DNA of 64,000 bases from NCBI RefSeq assembly GCF_037975245.1, contig NC_092569.1, positions 4,488,501 to 4,552,500 of the forward strand, read 5' to 3'. The number at the start of each line of letters is the position of its first letter. The stretch's first letter is position 1. Of this stretch, positions 46,624 through 59,385 are shown one piece after another. The notes under the pieces were generated by a model that had not been told where the DNA came from, ran no database searches, and worked only from the letters and a program-made list of their open reading frames with translations. The translations under genes and the position numbers were made by a program. The DNA is from Apostichopus japonicus (Eukaryota > Echinodermata > Holothuroidea > Aspidochirotida > Stichopodidae).

Positions 46624-47406
46624 CATGGGCGGCGATCCTGGGGAGGGGGAAGGGGGGATATATCCCCCCATGAAAATGGGTGGAGGGGATGTAATACACC
46701 ATATCCCCCCCACCAAATGCCAGGGATAAGAATATTTTCATGCCTACATTTATGTATCATCGTGAATGTACGGCTCCTTTTTAGCTTCATTTCTCGCCTA
46801 CCATAAACGCAGTGCGATCTTTTCAAATAAACCGTCTTTATCTTTATCACGGTATTGATATAGTTCATATATGCACCCTCATAGTATTCATATAGGCCCT
46901 ATAGTAGGCCTACACACGTACATGTTCCCTCGAACAGCTGAGAATCTCATGTTACCAGGGTAATGCTTAATACACGTTTCACCTGGATGCACTAGCAATC
47001 GGTACCTAGGAATGTAACTATGTGTAATTGTGTATTGCATGTGTATAGGCCTATAATAGCCTGCATAAGGCCATTTTCTTCATCGAATAATATAAAAGAG
47101 CTCTCGAACATTCTAACGTAGCGCCTGAAACAAGATTGACAGGGGCAATTTTCCCAAAATAACACCTGAAATTCAAAAAAAAGTATTTTGGATCCTGATT
47201 ATGAGATATTTCGGACATGATATCCCTACTTTAAAGTTGGGTATATGCCGCTTGGAAACCTTGGGAAGTGCCGTTTCGGGCCATCTAGAGGGTTTGTAAA
47301 TCCCCAAATTTTCTTGTACGCTTCGCGCCAACTCATGGTGGCGCTACGCTTAGATAGTAAACAAGGTCATATACCCCCCACTCGGAAGAACGGATCGCCG
47401 CCCATG
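46624..47406. mobile_element. hAT-like element C, unit 3
   Basis: 783 bp, same ends and duplication. Confidence 0.85.
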
Positions 47407-50400
47407 AATGTATGAGCATGTGGATTTCCAGTTTAACACAATTTTGCAGTTACAGGCTGGTTGTAAGAAATTTATAAACTACGAGAAATAAAATTTCTTG
47501 AGAAAGATGATCCCAAATTTGTTTTATAAATATTTTAGAAAATTACACCTGGGAAACATTTTTTTTAGAAGTAAATTAACATCACCATTGTACACTTTTG
47601 TCGCACCAAATTGCATCTGAGGGCATTCAGCAATAGAAAATTTTCCAAAGGGGAGGGGGCCACCCCCTCCACTTAGACCCCTCCCCCATATCACTCTAAT
47701 GCCACTTTGGCCCCTCCCAAACAAAGGCCCTGGATCCGCCAGTGTGTGAGAGTGAGTAGGATCTATCTTTTATAAGTTTTGTTGAGTTATGGGTTTTATT
47801 CATATTATGACCTACGAAAATAGGTCATGAAAAGGGTATTGACCCAGTGAGGTTTATAATATTTTGTGTATACTTGGCTATTGTATACAAACTCCCATTG
47901 CGCACTAGTTAATTGAGGTATTTCCCATAATTCCATTCTCTACCCAGAAAAATAAAATTGTTCACAGGACTTTTTGTTTCATGTCATTTGTTGGTCCCAC
48001 TGCATATAACTATATTAACCAGCATAAGGAAGGCGTAATGTGACAACACAACACAACCACATCAGTTAACTCTCTAAATGTTATTACAATATATGTGATT
48101 GGTTTATAACAGACATTAATTTAACAATTCAGGTTCTTTTCTGGAAGACAAAGTTGCTTTTCTTCAAATTTTTGATAGATTGTCGCTGATGAAACAGTTA
48201 TTGTGGACAGCGAATTACAATCTTGTGAAGACGCCGTTATAGTCAGTGAAAGGTAAGAAATTATATCAGCTTTTCAGTATAATATTAGCTGTATTACAAT
48301 TTTCTTTCTCATCTATACATGCCCGTTGGTACGGATATGTAAAGCTGTTATTTTCAGGCTGAACTTGTTCATAAATTTCCCCGAGAATGGCCTGTAGGGG
48401 CGCTTTCGGCACTATCTAAGCGGAGCGCCACCAAAGGTTGGCGCGTACAGAATTTTTTTGAGTAAAGATATTCCCTAGATCGCCAGAAATGACCCTTTCC
48501 GGGCCTTGCTAATTTGCAGATAAACGAAGAATAAATATGTGTCATCACCATTTGTGACAAGTCGGAAGTTTATATGGGTGTTGAAAGTACATGCGCTTCA
48601 TCACAATCCCTGTGGTATCTTTGTGAGTGCTCATGTTATCGAAAAAATAGATCGAAAACCCCGTATAGTTCTTGGAAAAAGTTTCGTACAACAGAATTAA
48701 GTTCCGATAAATTAAATGCCGCCGTACATTAGAGCATTTTGTCAGTAAACTACACCAACAAAATGTGACAAATGTCAATAGGTAGATGAGAGTGCAATAA
48801 AAAAGTCAATAATCGAGAATAAGCAGTCCATTTGAGTCCGTCAGGAGGGGGGGGCATCCACCCCTTACTGTTTGGAGGCTCCCCCACTGTTGGCCGGTAG
48901 TTCTCAGCGATAGTGTTGTCTCTTTTCTTGAAAATTTGGTTTTTTAGCGGTTTTAAGAGTATCAGGGTACATCCCAGAAGTGAAAACCTGATGGAAAATG
49001 TAACAGGGTATCGAGCCAATGACGGGAGTACACAGTACACATGTGAGAAATATGTGTATGATGTCAGCATTTTTTTACCTTTAACATCTTCTTTGGCATT
49101 CAAGTACCTGGAAACCACCTTTCTATAAGGGTATAGTATTGCTCACTAGCTTGTTTGATCAGTTAATGCACACTGGTTACAAGATACTGATTGGCTGTTT
49201 ATATATATTAGTATTTATTTGTATGTTAGGGATCATTATGGATATTTTATAAAAGAGTGACAAAGGCAAAGTTTGCCCGAGCAGTCGAACACACAGATTC
49301 AGTAGTAAACATTATGTGTGTTGTAGTCTTGTAGAGCAATAATTATTGGACGGTCGTTAACATGTGTGTTCAGTACAGTGCGACTACTGTAGACTTCTCG
49401 GCCTATGCGCTATATCACGTCAGGTTTTTCAGCAACTATAGTCTACTGCCGGTCGGCGGTCGAAGGGTCGTTCATGAGTGGTCATCATGGAGATTCGAGA
49501 CCATTCAGACCAATGATACATTTTTCGCACATGTAATTTTTTATTATGACACCCAAATTCCCAGTGGGGGGCAACTGGGGGCGACAAGCTTTCATGGGGG
49601 GCTATCGGCCCCCTCCGTAGCTACGTCACTGTTCACAGGTCACACCATAACTTCTCCATGCTTGGATTTGAGGTAGTTTAAGACCGATTTAGAAATTCGT
49701 AAGTGCAACAGAAATAGTCCGCAAGGAGAGCTGGCACAGGCTGGGAAGCACTATGCTAACCTAAACATTCACAATATCTTCTTGCTGAAAACTGAATATT
49801 CAAATTGTGTAAAATTTGTGACTATCATTTACAGTCCAAGCCACCAGCTATCATGCGGTGGATAGCACCATGGGCCTGAAAAGTTTACCTTTGTCCTCAA
49901 AAATGTCTCTTAAAGGACCTTACGAAGAGACTCTTTTCTCTGGTGGGGGGAAAGGTGTTTCGGAAGGGCATTTTCGCGGGTTACACCATTACTTCTCCAT
50001 GCTTGGATTCGAGGGATGGTAGGCTATGTATCTGTACAGCCTGAAAATAAAAATGATGAGAGTTCAGATGTATTACTGTGGGCCCATGATGTCCACAATA
50101 ACAAGCAGTGATACAATGTACAGTTATTGTTATATTTGTTGTGAATTTACACCTTCCATGTTTCATGAAACATTCTTTACAGTTTCAGACAATTGATTTG
50201 CAAAACTCCAGACCTAAGTACTAGCCTAGAATTAGTAGTAATGAGTATAAAAAGACACATATGCCTACCTAACATGGCTGCATAATGCAGTTTACATCGC
50301 TGAGCCACACTTTCAGTATTCAACCAACCTTACTAGTAGTAGTTCTATGCAGCATACTGTACATGTATGATGTACTCTCATTAGCAGCACCGGGGTAGTA

Positions 50401-51005
50401 CAATACATAGCCAACACACTGTACATAGGGGTTGTAAAGTCTGATGGTTGTAAGTCACCGTAATACAACGCACAATACGGTTTAGGCAGTTCCCAGAATT
50501 TCAACGTCCAAGAATGGACTGGATTTTTTTTTAAATTTTCTTTGCTACAAAATTCAATCAGTTTGTATGTTCCTTGCAATCATTCCGAACAGTTTTCTTC
50601 TTCGATATGTTGTGGAGCTTCAATTTTGGCTCATTGAACAGGCTCGGGTGGGTTACCAGTGTTTATCAGAAATTATAGCGCCGAAGACGTTAACATGATT
50701 GCCGTCTGTAACAAGCATTAGCATGATGAGTTTCCTTTTGGTGCCGAATTTTGCTGTTTAGCAGTAGCGTATCCAGTACACAGGCTGGAAAATTACATGG
50801 GGCATATCAGGGAAGGGAATAAGAAACGCACTTTCCACTAAAGATACAAGGTATTTCTTCCGCACATATCCTTCACAGAGACAAGATGCTCTCCTTTAGA
50901 CATTTGCTTTCGGTGATGTGATTAATTTGGTGCATCAGTGATGTTAGTCTTGTTATCAATATTAATAGCTTTTTATTAATTAAATTCCTTTGTTTTATGC
51001 ACCAG

Positions 51006-51123
51006 CTTTCCTGTACGACGAAGACATTGCCGAGCTCCCGTCAGTCGAACCAATCAGACCGCAAGAACTGGTCAAGTGGGTGAGGCCTGGTGACATAGCT
51101 TATCATCACATTGATTTGATCAG
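51006..51123 (+). CDS. Conserved 118 bp exon, unit 3
   Basis: Identical to the block at 38888-39005, with the same splice sites. Confidence 0.5.
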
Positions 51124-52003
51124 GTACGTTAGTACTTGAAACCCATATTGTCATACCGCATGTTGAGTCCTTGTTGAGACAAGGAGACTTGGTGTCATCG
51201 TGTATTGTGTTTTGCAACTTTGGTTGTATGGTTTATGGCACTTGTAGTAATTGGCTGGTGTATGTGAGGCTTGAAATGTCACTTGTAGATATCATTTCAT
51301 TAGTTAGTCAAGAAAATTTAAGGAAAACCTCTGTTAAGTTGTAAATAATATATATTTAGTTGATGGATTTCACTTGTAGGAAGTTCCATTTCAAACTTAT
51401 CAGTGAAGTATTCTTACTTAGCCATTTGCAGTTTACCATTGATTCAGGGAAGAAATTGACAAAATTTGTGCAAAACTTACATCAAAACTCTCATGCAGAT
51501 TATTCTAGATCTGGGTCATTTGTATTATTTTTCACCGTCTGTAGTTTGAGGACAAACTACGGGTGCAGGGGAGAATGTGGAGAAATGGGATCTATTTTAA
51601 CTTGTTGCTAGGCAACTAAGCAGGAGGTCAGGCTCCACGATTTGTTTACTGTTTGCGTTATCGGGTCACTTGCGGAAAGATAACAAGCATTTTCAGGTTT
51701 TATCTCCAAAAGCAGTTTGACTGGCTCTCTTTCCGTTTGCACAGTGAACAGATAACACACTCTACATCTCTAGATTTCTGTTGTAACTTTCCTGCAAATT
51801 TTACTTTATTCCTCTGTGATTTCAAGACCACAGCTATGTGAGAGCACTGGCGGATCCAAGGGGGGGCCAAGGGGGGCCATGGCCCCCCCCAAAGGTGAGC
51901 CAAAAAGTGTTTCCAAACATCCGCTAAATCTTAAAAAATCGAGAGGAATATCAGTGGTAGACTAGTCTAAACCTTTTCGTTTTCTGGTTTAAAATTAAAT
52001 GTA

Positions 52004-52653
52004 CAGCTCCCAACTGACCCGCAATTCGCGGGAATTAGACCCGCATTCTAACACCCAAACCCACTGACCCGCACAAGCGTCCGAAAAAAACGCAAGTATA
52101 CATATCAAGTATACATACAAGTATACATACAAGTATACATACATACATACATACATACATACATACATACATACATACATACATACATACATACATACAT
52201 ACATACAAGTATACATACATCAAGTATACATATCAAGTATACATGTCAAGTATACATAAAAAAATTTGCATCAATTTTTGACTTAGCAACCATCATTTCT
52301 TTAGCATTTATCATAATAGAGTATAAAACCTCCTTTACAGCATCATTTGAACCTGAAATTAGCCTATATTTCTTTTCATTGGGGCGAGCAGCGAACATTT
52401 TCATGCCACGGGAAGGAATGAATTATCACCTACTATTCAATTTATTGATGTTACACACAAAAAAATGCATATTTCTCAGAAAATTTTGGGTGACAAAAGC
52501 CTTTCTAAGTGCCACCATTTTACATGTAGGCATCACCAGGATTCCAAAAAAAATCAAAAGGGGAGGGGGACACCCCCTCCCCTTATACCCTTCCCCAGGA
52601 CGGCGATTCGTGGCATGGACCAGCATTTGCCTTCTCAAGAGTTGGGAGCTATG
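52004..52653. mobile_element. hAT-like element B (650 bp)
   Basis: Third array copy, same ends and TAAATGTA duplications. Confidence 0.85.
52094..52258 (+). repeat. ACAT microsatellite, unit 3-4
   Basis: Same compound repeat, shorter, with a different arrangement of the AAGTATACAT flanks. Confidence 0.95.
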
Positions 52654-52663
52654 TAAATGTATG

Positions 52664-53446
52664 CATGGGCGGCGATCCTGGGGAGGGGGAAGGGGGGATA
52701 TATCCCCCCATGAAAATGGGTGGAGGGGATGTAATACACCATATCCCCCCCACCAAATGCCAGGGATAAGAATATTTTCATGCCTACATTTATGTATCAT
52801 CGTGAATGTACGGCTCCTTTTTAGCTTCATTTCTCGCCTACCATAAACGCAGTGCGATCTTTTCAAATAAACCGTCTTTATCTTTATCACGGTATTGATA
52901 TAGTTCATATATGCACCCTCATAGTATTCATATAGGCCCTATAGTAGGCCTACACACGTACATGTTCCCTCGAACAGCTGAGAATCTCATGTTACCAGGG
53001 TAATGCTTAATACACGTTTCACCTGGATGCACTAGCAATCGGTACCTAGGAATGTAACTATGTGTAATTGTGTATTGCATGTGTATAGGCCTATAATAGC
53101 CTGCATAAGGCCATTTTCTTCATCGAATAATATAAAAGAGCTCTCGAACATTCTAACGTAGCGCCTGAAACAAGATTGACAGGGGCAATTTTCCCAAAAT
53201 AACACCTGAAATTCAAAAAAAAGTATTTTGGATCCTGATTATGAGATATTTCGGACATGATATCCCTACTTTAAAGTTGGGTATATGCCGCTTGGAAACC
53301 TTGGGAAGTGCCGTTTCGGGCCATCTAGAGGGTTTGTAAATCCCCAAATTTTCTTGTACGCTTCGCGCCAACTCATGGTGGCGCTACGCTTAGATAGTCA
53401 ACAAGGTCATATACCCCCCACTCGGAAGAACGGATCGCCGCCCATG
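52664..53446. mobile_element. hAT-like element C, unit 4
   Basis: 783 bp, same ends and duplication. In unit 5 the element begins at 58561 and is cut at 59169. Confidence 0.85.
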
Positions 53447-56400
53447 AATGTATGAGCATGTGGATTTCCAGTTTAACACAATTTTGCAGTTACAGGCTGG
53501 TTGTAAGAAATTTATAAACTACGAGAAATAAAATTTCTTGAGAAAGATGATCCCAAATTTGTTTTATAAATATTTTAGAAAATTACACCTGGGAAACATT
53601 TTTTTTAGAAGTAAATTAACATCACCATTGTACACTTTTGTCGCACCAAATTGCATCTGAGGGCATTCAGCAATAGAAAATTTTCCAAAGGGGAGGGGGC
53701 CACCCCCTCCACTTAGACCCCTCCCCCATATCACTCTAATGCCACTTTGGCCCCTCCCAAACAAAGGCCCTGGATCCGCCAGTGTGTGAGAGTGAGTAGG
53801 ATCTATCTTTTATAAGTTTTGGTTGAGTTATGGGTTTTATTCATATTATGACCTACGAAAATAGGTCATGAAAAGGGTATTGACCCAGTGAGGTTTATAA
53901 TATTTTGTGTATACTTGGCTATTGTATACAAACTCCCATTGCGCACTAGTTAATTGAGGTATTTCCCATAATTCCATTCTCTACCCAGAAAAATAAAATT
54001 GTTCACAGGACTTTTTGTTTCATGTCATTTGTTGGTCCCACTGCATATAACTATATTAACCAGCATAAGGAAGGCGTAATGTGACAACACAACACAACCA
54101 CATCAGTTAACTCTCTAAATGTTATTACAATATATGTGATTGGTTTATAACAGACATTAATTTAACAATTCAGGTTCTTTTCTGGAAGACAAAGTTGCTT
54201 TTCTTCAAATTTTTGATAGATTGTCGCTGATGAAACAGTTATTGTGGACAGCGAATTACAATCTTGTGAAGACGCCGTTATAGTCAGTGAAAGGTAAGAA
54301 ATTATATCAGCTTTTCAGTATAATATTAGCTGTATTACAATTTTCTTTCTCATCTATACATGCCCGTTGGTACGGATATGTAAAGCTGTTATTTTCAGGC
54401 TGAACTTGTTCATAAATTTCCCCGAGAATGGCCTGTAGGGGCGCTTTCGGCACTATCTAAGCGGAGCGCCACCAAAGGTTGGCGCGTACAGAATTTTTTT
54501 GAGTAAAGATATTCCCTAGATCGCCAGAAATGACCCTTTCCGGGCCTTGCTAATTTGCAGATAAACGAAGAATAAATATGTGTCATCACCATTTGTGACA
54601 AGTCGGAAGTTTATATGGGTGTTGAAAGTACATGCGCTTCATCACAATCCCTGTGGTATCTTTGTGAGTGCTCATGTTATCGAAAAAATAGATCGAAAAC
54701 CCCGTATAGTTCTTGGAAAAAGTTTCGTACAACAGAATTAAGTTCCGATAAATTAAATGCCGCCGTACATTAGAGCATTTTGTCAGTAAACTACACCAAC
54801 AAAATGTGACAAATGTCAATAGGTAGATGAGAGTGCAATAAAAAAGTCAATAATCGAGAATAAGCAGTCCATTTGAGTCCGTCAGGAGGGGGGGGCATCC
54901 ACCCCTTACTGTTTGGAGGCTCCCCCACTGTTGGCCGGTAGTTCTCAGCGATAGTGTTGTCTCTTTTCTTGAAAATTTGGTTTTTTAGCGGTTTTAAGAG
55001 TATCAGGGTACATCCCAGAAGTGAAAACCTGATGGAAAATGTAACAGGGTATCGAGCCAATGACGGGAGTACACAGTACACATGTGAGAAATATGTGTAT
55101 GATGTCAGCATTTTTTACCTTTAACATCTTCTTTGGCATTCAAGTACCTGGAAACCACCTTTCTATAAGGGTATAGTATTGCTCACTAGCTTGTTTGATC
55201 AGTTAATGCACACTGGTTACAAGATACTGATTGGCTGTTTATATATATTAGTATTTATTTGTATGTTAGGGATCATTATGGATATTTTATAAAAGAGTGA
55301 CAAAGGCAAAGTTTGCCCGAGCAGTCGAACACACAGATTCAGTAGTAAACATTATGTGTGTTGTAGTCTTGTAGAGCAATAATTATTGGACGGTCGTTAA
55401 CATGTGTGTTCAGTACAGTGCGACTACTGTAGACTTCTCGGCCTATGCGCTATATCACGTCAGGTTTTTCAGCAACTATAGTCTACTGCCGGTCGGCGGT
55501 CGAAGGGTCGTTCATGAGTGGTCATCATGGAGATTCGAGACCATTCAGACCAATGATACATTTTTCGCACATGTAATTTTTTATTATGACACCCAAATTC
55601 CCAGTGGGGGGCAACTGGGGGCGACAAGCTTTCATGGGGGGCTATCGGCCCCCTCCGTAGCTACGTCACTGTTCACAGGTCACACCATAACTTCTCCATG
55701 CTTGGATTTGAGGTAGTTTAAGACCGATTTAGAAATTCGTAAGTGCAACAGAAATAGTCCGCAAGGAGAGCTGGCACAGGCTGGGAAGCACTATGCTAAC
55801 CTAAACATTCACAATATCTTCTTGCTGAAAACTGAATATTCAAATTGTGTAAAATTTGTGACTATCATTTACAGTCCAAGCCACCAGCTATCATGCGGTG
55901 GATAGCACCATGGGCCTGAAAAGTTTACCTTTGTCCTCAAAAATGTCTCTTAAAGGACCTTACGAAGAGACTCTTTTCTCTGGTGGGGGGAAAGGTGTTT
56001 CGGAAGGGCATTTTCGCGGGTTACACCATTACTTCTCCATGCTTGGATTCGAGGGATGGTAGGCTATGTATCTGTACAGCCTGAAAATAAAAATGATGAG
56101 AGTTCAGATGTATTACTGTGGGCCCATGATGTCCACAATAACAAGCAGTGATACAATGTACAGTTATTGTTATATTTGTTGTGAATTTACACCTTCCATG
56201 TTTCATGAAACATTCTTTACAGTTTCAGACAATTGATTTGCAAAACTCCAGACCTAAGTACTAGCCTAGAATTAGTAGTAATGAGTATAAAAAGACACAT
56301 ATGCCTACCTAACATGGCTGCATAATGCAGTTTACATCGCTGAGCCACACTTTCAGTATTCAACCAACCTTACTAGTAGTAGTTCTACGCAGCATACTGT

Positions 56401-57045
56401 ACATGTATGATGTACTCTCATTAGCAGCACCGGGGTAGTACAATACATAGCCAACACACTGTACATAGGGGTTGTAAAGTCTGATGGTTGTAAGTCACCG
56501 TAATACAACGCACAATACGGTTTAGGCAGTTCCCAGAATTTCAACGTCCAAGAATGGACTGGATTTTTTTTTAAATTTTCTTTGCTACAAAATTCAATCA
56601 GTTTGTATGTTCCTTGCAATCATTCCGAACAGTTTTCTTCTTCGATATGTTGTGGAGCTTCAATTTTGGCTCATTGAACAGGCTCGGGTGGGTTACCAGT
56701 GTTTATCAGAAATTATAGCGCCGAAGACGTTAACATGATTGCCGTCTGTAACAAGCATTAGCATGATGAGTTTCCTTTTGGTGCCGAATTTTGCTGTTTA
56801 GCAGTAGCGTATCCAGTACACAGGCTGGAAAATTACATGGGGCATATCAGGGAAGGGAATAAGAAACGCACTTTCCACTAAAGATACAAGGTATTTCTTC
56901 CGCACATATCCTTCACAGAGACAAGATGCTCTCCTTTAGACATTTGCTTTCGGTGATGTGATTAATTTGGTGCATCAGTGATGTTAGTCTTGTTATCAAT
57001 ATTAATAGCTTTTTATTAATTAAATTCCTTTGTTTTATGCACCAG

Positions 57046-57163
57046 CTTTCCTGTACGACGAAGACATTGCCGAGCTCCCGTCAGTCGAACCAATCAGACC
57101 GCAAGAACTGGTCAAGTGGGTGAGGCCTGGTGACATAGCTTATCATCACATTGATTTGATCAG
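57046..57163 (+). CDS. Conserved 118 bp exon, unit 4
   Basis: Identical to the block at 38888-39005, with the same splice sites. It is the last copy, since the fifth unit lacks this part. Confidence 0.5.
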
Positions 57164-58042
57164 GTACGTTAGTACTTGAAACCCATATTGTCATACCGCA
57201 TGTTGAGTCCTTGTTGAGACAAGGAGACTTGGTGTCATCGTGTATTGTGTTTTGCAACTTTGGTTGTATGGTTTATGGCACTTGTAGTAATTGGCTGGTG
57301 TATGTGAGGCTTGAAATGTCACTTGTAGATATCATTTCATTAGTTAGTCAAGAAAATTTAAGGAAAACCTCTGTTAAGTTGTAAATAATATATATTTAGT
57401 TGATGGATTTCACTTGTAGGAAGTTCCATTTCAAACTTATCAGTGAAGTATTCTTACTTAGCCATTTGCAGTTTACCATTGATTCAGGGAAGAAATTGAC
57501 AAAATTTGTGCAAAACTTACATCAAAACTCTCATGCAGATTATTCTAGATCTGGGTCATTTGTATTATTTTTCACCGTCTGTAGTTTGAGGACAAACTAC
57601 GGGTGCAGGGGAGAATGTGGAGAAATGGGATCTATTTTAACTTGTTGCTAGGCAACTAAGCAGGAGGTCAGGCTCCACGATTTGTTTACTGTTTGCGTTA
57701 TCGGGTCACTTGCGGAAAGATAACAAGCATTTTCAGGTTTTATCTCCAAAAGCAGTTTGACTGGCTCTCTTTCCGTTTGCACAGTGAACAGATAACACAC
57801 TCTACATCTCTAGATTTCTGTTGTAACTTTCCTGCAAATTTTACTTTATTCCTCTGTGATTTCAAGACCACAGCTATGTGAGAGCACTGGCGGATCCAAG
57901 GGGGGGCCAAGGGGGGCCATGGCCCCCCCAAAGGTGAGCCAAAAAGTGTTTCCAAACATCCGCTAAATCTTAAAAAATCGAGAGGAATATCAGTGGTAGA
58001 CTAGTCTAAACCTTTTCGTTTTCTGGTTTAAAATTAAATGTA

Positions 58043-58550
58043 CAGCTCCCAACTGACCCGCAATTCGCGGGAATTAGACCCGCATTCTAACACCCAAACC
58101 CACTGACCCGCACAAGCGTCCAAAAAAAACGCATTGTAATTGTCAAGTATACATAAAAAAATTTGCATCAATTTTTGACTTAGCAACCATCATTTCTTTA
58201 GCATTTATCATAATAGAGTATAAAACCTCCTTTACAGCATCATTTGAACCTGAAATTAGCCTATATTTCTTTTCATTGGGGCGAGCAGCGAACATTTTCA
58301 TGCCACGGGAAGGAATGAATTATCACCTACTATTCAATTTATTGATGTTACACACAAAAAAATGCATATTTCTCAGAAAATTTTGGGTGACAAAAGCCTT
58401 TCTAAGTGCCACCATTTTACATGTAGGCATCACCAGGATTCCAAAAAAAATCAAAAGGGGAGGGGGACACCCCCTCCCCTTATACCCTTCCCCAGGACGG
58501 CGATTCGTGGCATGGACCAGCATTTGCCTTCTCAAGAGTTGGGAGCTATG
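58043..58550. mobile_element. hAT-like element B (508 bp), no microsatellite
   Basis: Fourth array copy with the same ends and duplication. It keeps GCATTGTAATTGTCAAG in place of the ACAT tract, as the solo copy at 28815-29323 does (509 bp), so this is probably the ancestral form. Confidence 0.85.
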
Positions 58551-59169
58551 TAAATGTATGCATGGGCGGCGATCCTGGGGCGGGGGAAGGGGGGATATAT
58601 CCCCCCATGAAAATGGGTGGAGGGGATGTAATACACCATATCCCCCCCACCAAATGCCAGGGATAAGAATATTTTCATGCCTACATTTATGTATCATCGT
58701 GAATGTACGGCTCCTTTTTAGCTTCATTTCTCGCCTACCATAAACGCAGTGCGATCTTTTCAAATAAACCGTCTTTATCTTTATCACGGTATTGATATAG
58801 TTCATATATGCACCCTCATAGTATTCATATAGGCCCTATAGTAGGCCTACACACGTACATGTTCCCTCGAACAGCTGAGAATCTCATGTTACCAGGGTAA
58901 TGCTTAATACACGTTTCACCTGGATGCACTAGCAATCGGTACCTAGGAATGTAACTATGTGTAATTGTGTATTGCATGTGTATAGGCCTATAATAGCCTG
59001 CATAAGGCCATTTTCTTCATCGAATAATATAAAAGAGCTCTCGAACATTCTAACGTAGCGCCTGAAACAAGATTGACAGGGGCAATTTTCCCAAAATAAC
59101 ACCCGAAATTCAAAAAAAAGTATTTTGGATCCTGATTATGAGATATTTCGGACATGATATCCCTACTTT
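58466..59169 (+). repeat. Array unit 5, truncated
   Basis: Follows the unit up to CATGATATCCCTACTTT (matching 35122 in unit 1) and then jumps to sequence matching unit 1 from 38491. The first marker is type 1 (GGGGCGGGG). Confidence 0.9.
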
Positions 59170-59385
59170 GTTGTGGAGCTTCAATTTTGGCTCATTGAAC
59201 AGGCTCGGGTGGGTTACCAGTGTTTATCAGAAATTATAGCGCCGAAGACGTTAACATGATTGCCGTCTGTAACAAGCATTAGCATGATGAGTTTCCTTTT
59301 GGTGCCGAATTTTGCTGTTTAGCAGTAGCGTATCCAGTACACAGGCTGGATAATGACATGGGGCATATAGGGGAAGGGCATAAAG
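59170..59385 (+). repeat. Displaced array segment at right border
   Basis: Matches unit 1 from 38491 (GTTGTGGAGCTTCAATTTTG) to about 38700, with a few differences towards the end (GGCTGGATAATGACATGGGG against GGCTGGAAAATTACATGGGG), then the similarity stops. Confidence 0.85.

Larger units (their letters stand above)
45780..47744. mobile_element. hAT-like element A, second full copy
   Basis: Same ends and TGTGAGAG duplications as at 39727, 1965 bp. The length difference comes from the microsatellite in nested element B. Confidence 0.85.
46529..52568 (+). repeat. Array unit 3 (6040 bp)
   Basis: Same marker state as unit 2 at all five positions. The microsatellite at its right end is shorter than that in unit 2. 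Confidence 0.9.
51845..53784. mobile_element. hAT-like element A, third full copy
   Basis: Same ends and TGTGAGAG duplications, 1940 bp. A fourth left end starts at 57885 but its right end is lost in the deletion at 59169. In unit 1 only the right end (to 35626, duplication 35627-35634) remains. Confidence 0.85.
52569..58465 (+). repeat. Array unit 4 (5897 bp)
   Basis: The first marker (52681, GGGGAGGGG) is type 2 but the four later markers are type 1, as in unit 1, so the unit is a mosaic. Its right end lacks the expanded ACAT microsatellite, which explains most of the shorter period. Confidence 0.9.
34411..59169 (+). repeat. Tandem array of ~6.05 kb units, 4 full + 1 partial
   Basis: The word GACACCCCCTCCCC marks unit starts at 34411, 40464, 46529, 52569 and 58466, so the periods are 6053, 6065, 6040 and 5897 bp. 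Units are almost identical over their whole length. Differences are rare single-base changes and microsatellite length. Each unit carries hAT-like elements A, B and C, a fragment of the TTAA element, exon-like blocks and an ACAT microsatellite. The fifth unit stops at about 59169. Confidence 0.95.

Noticed and set aside
34411-59169. CRISPR-like or rDNA-like repeat array
   Set aside because: Units are 6 kb, contain eukaryotic transposons and no rRNA signature, and there are no short direct repeats with spacers.
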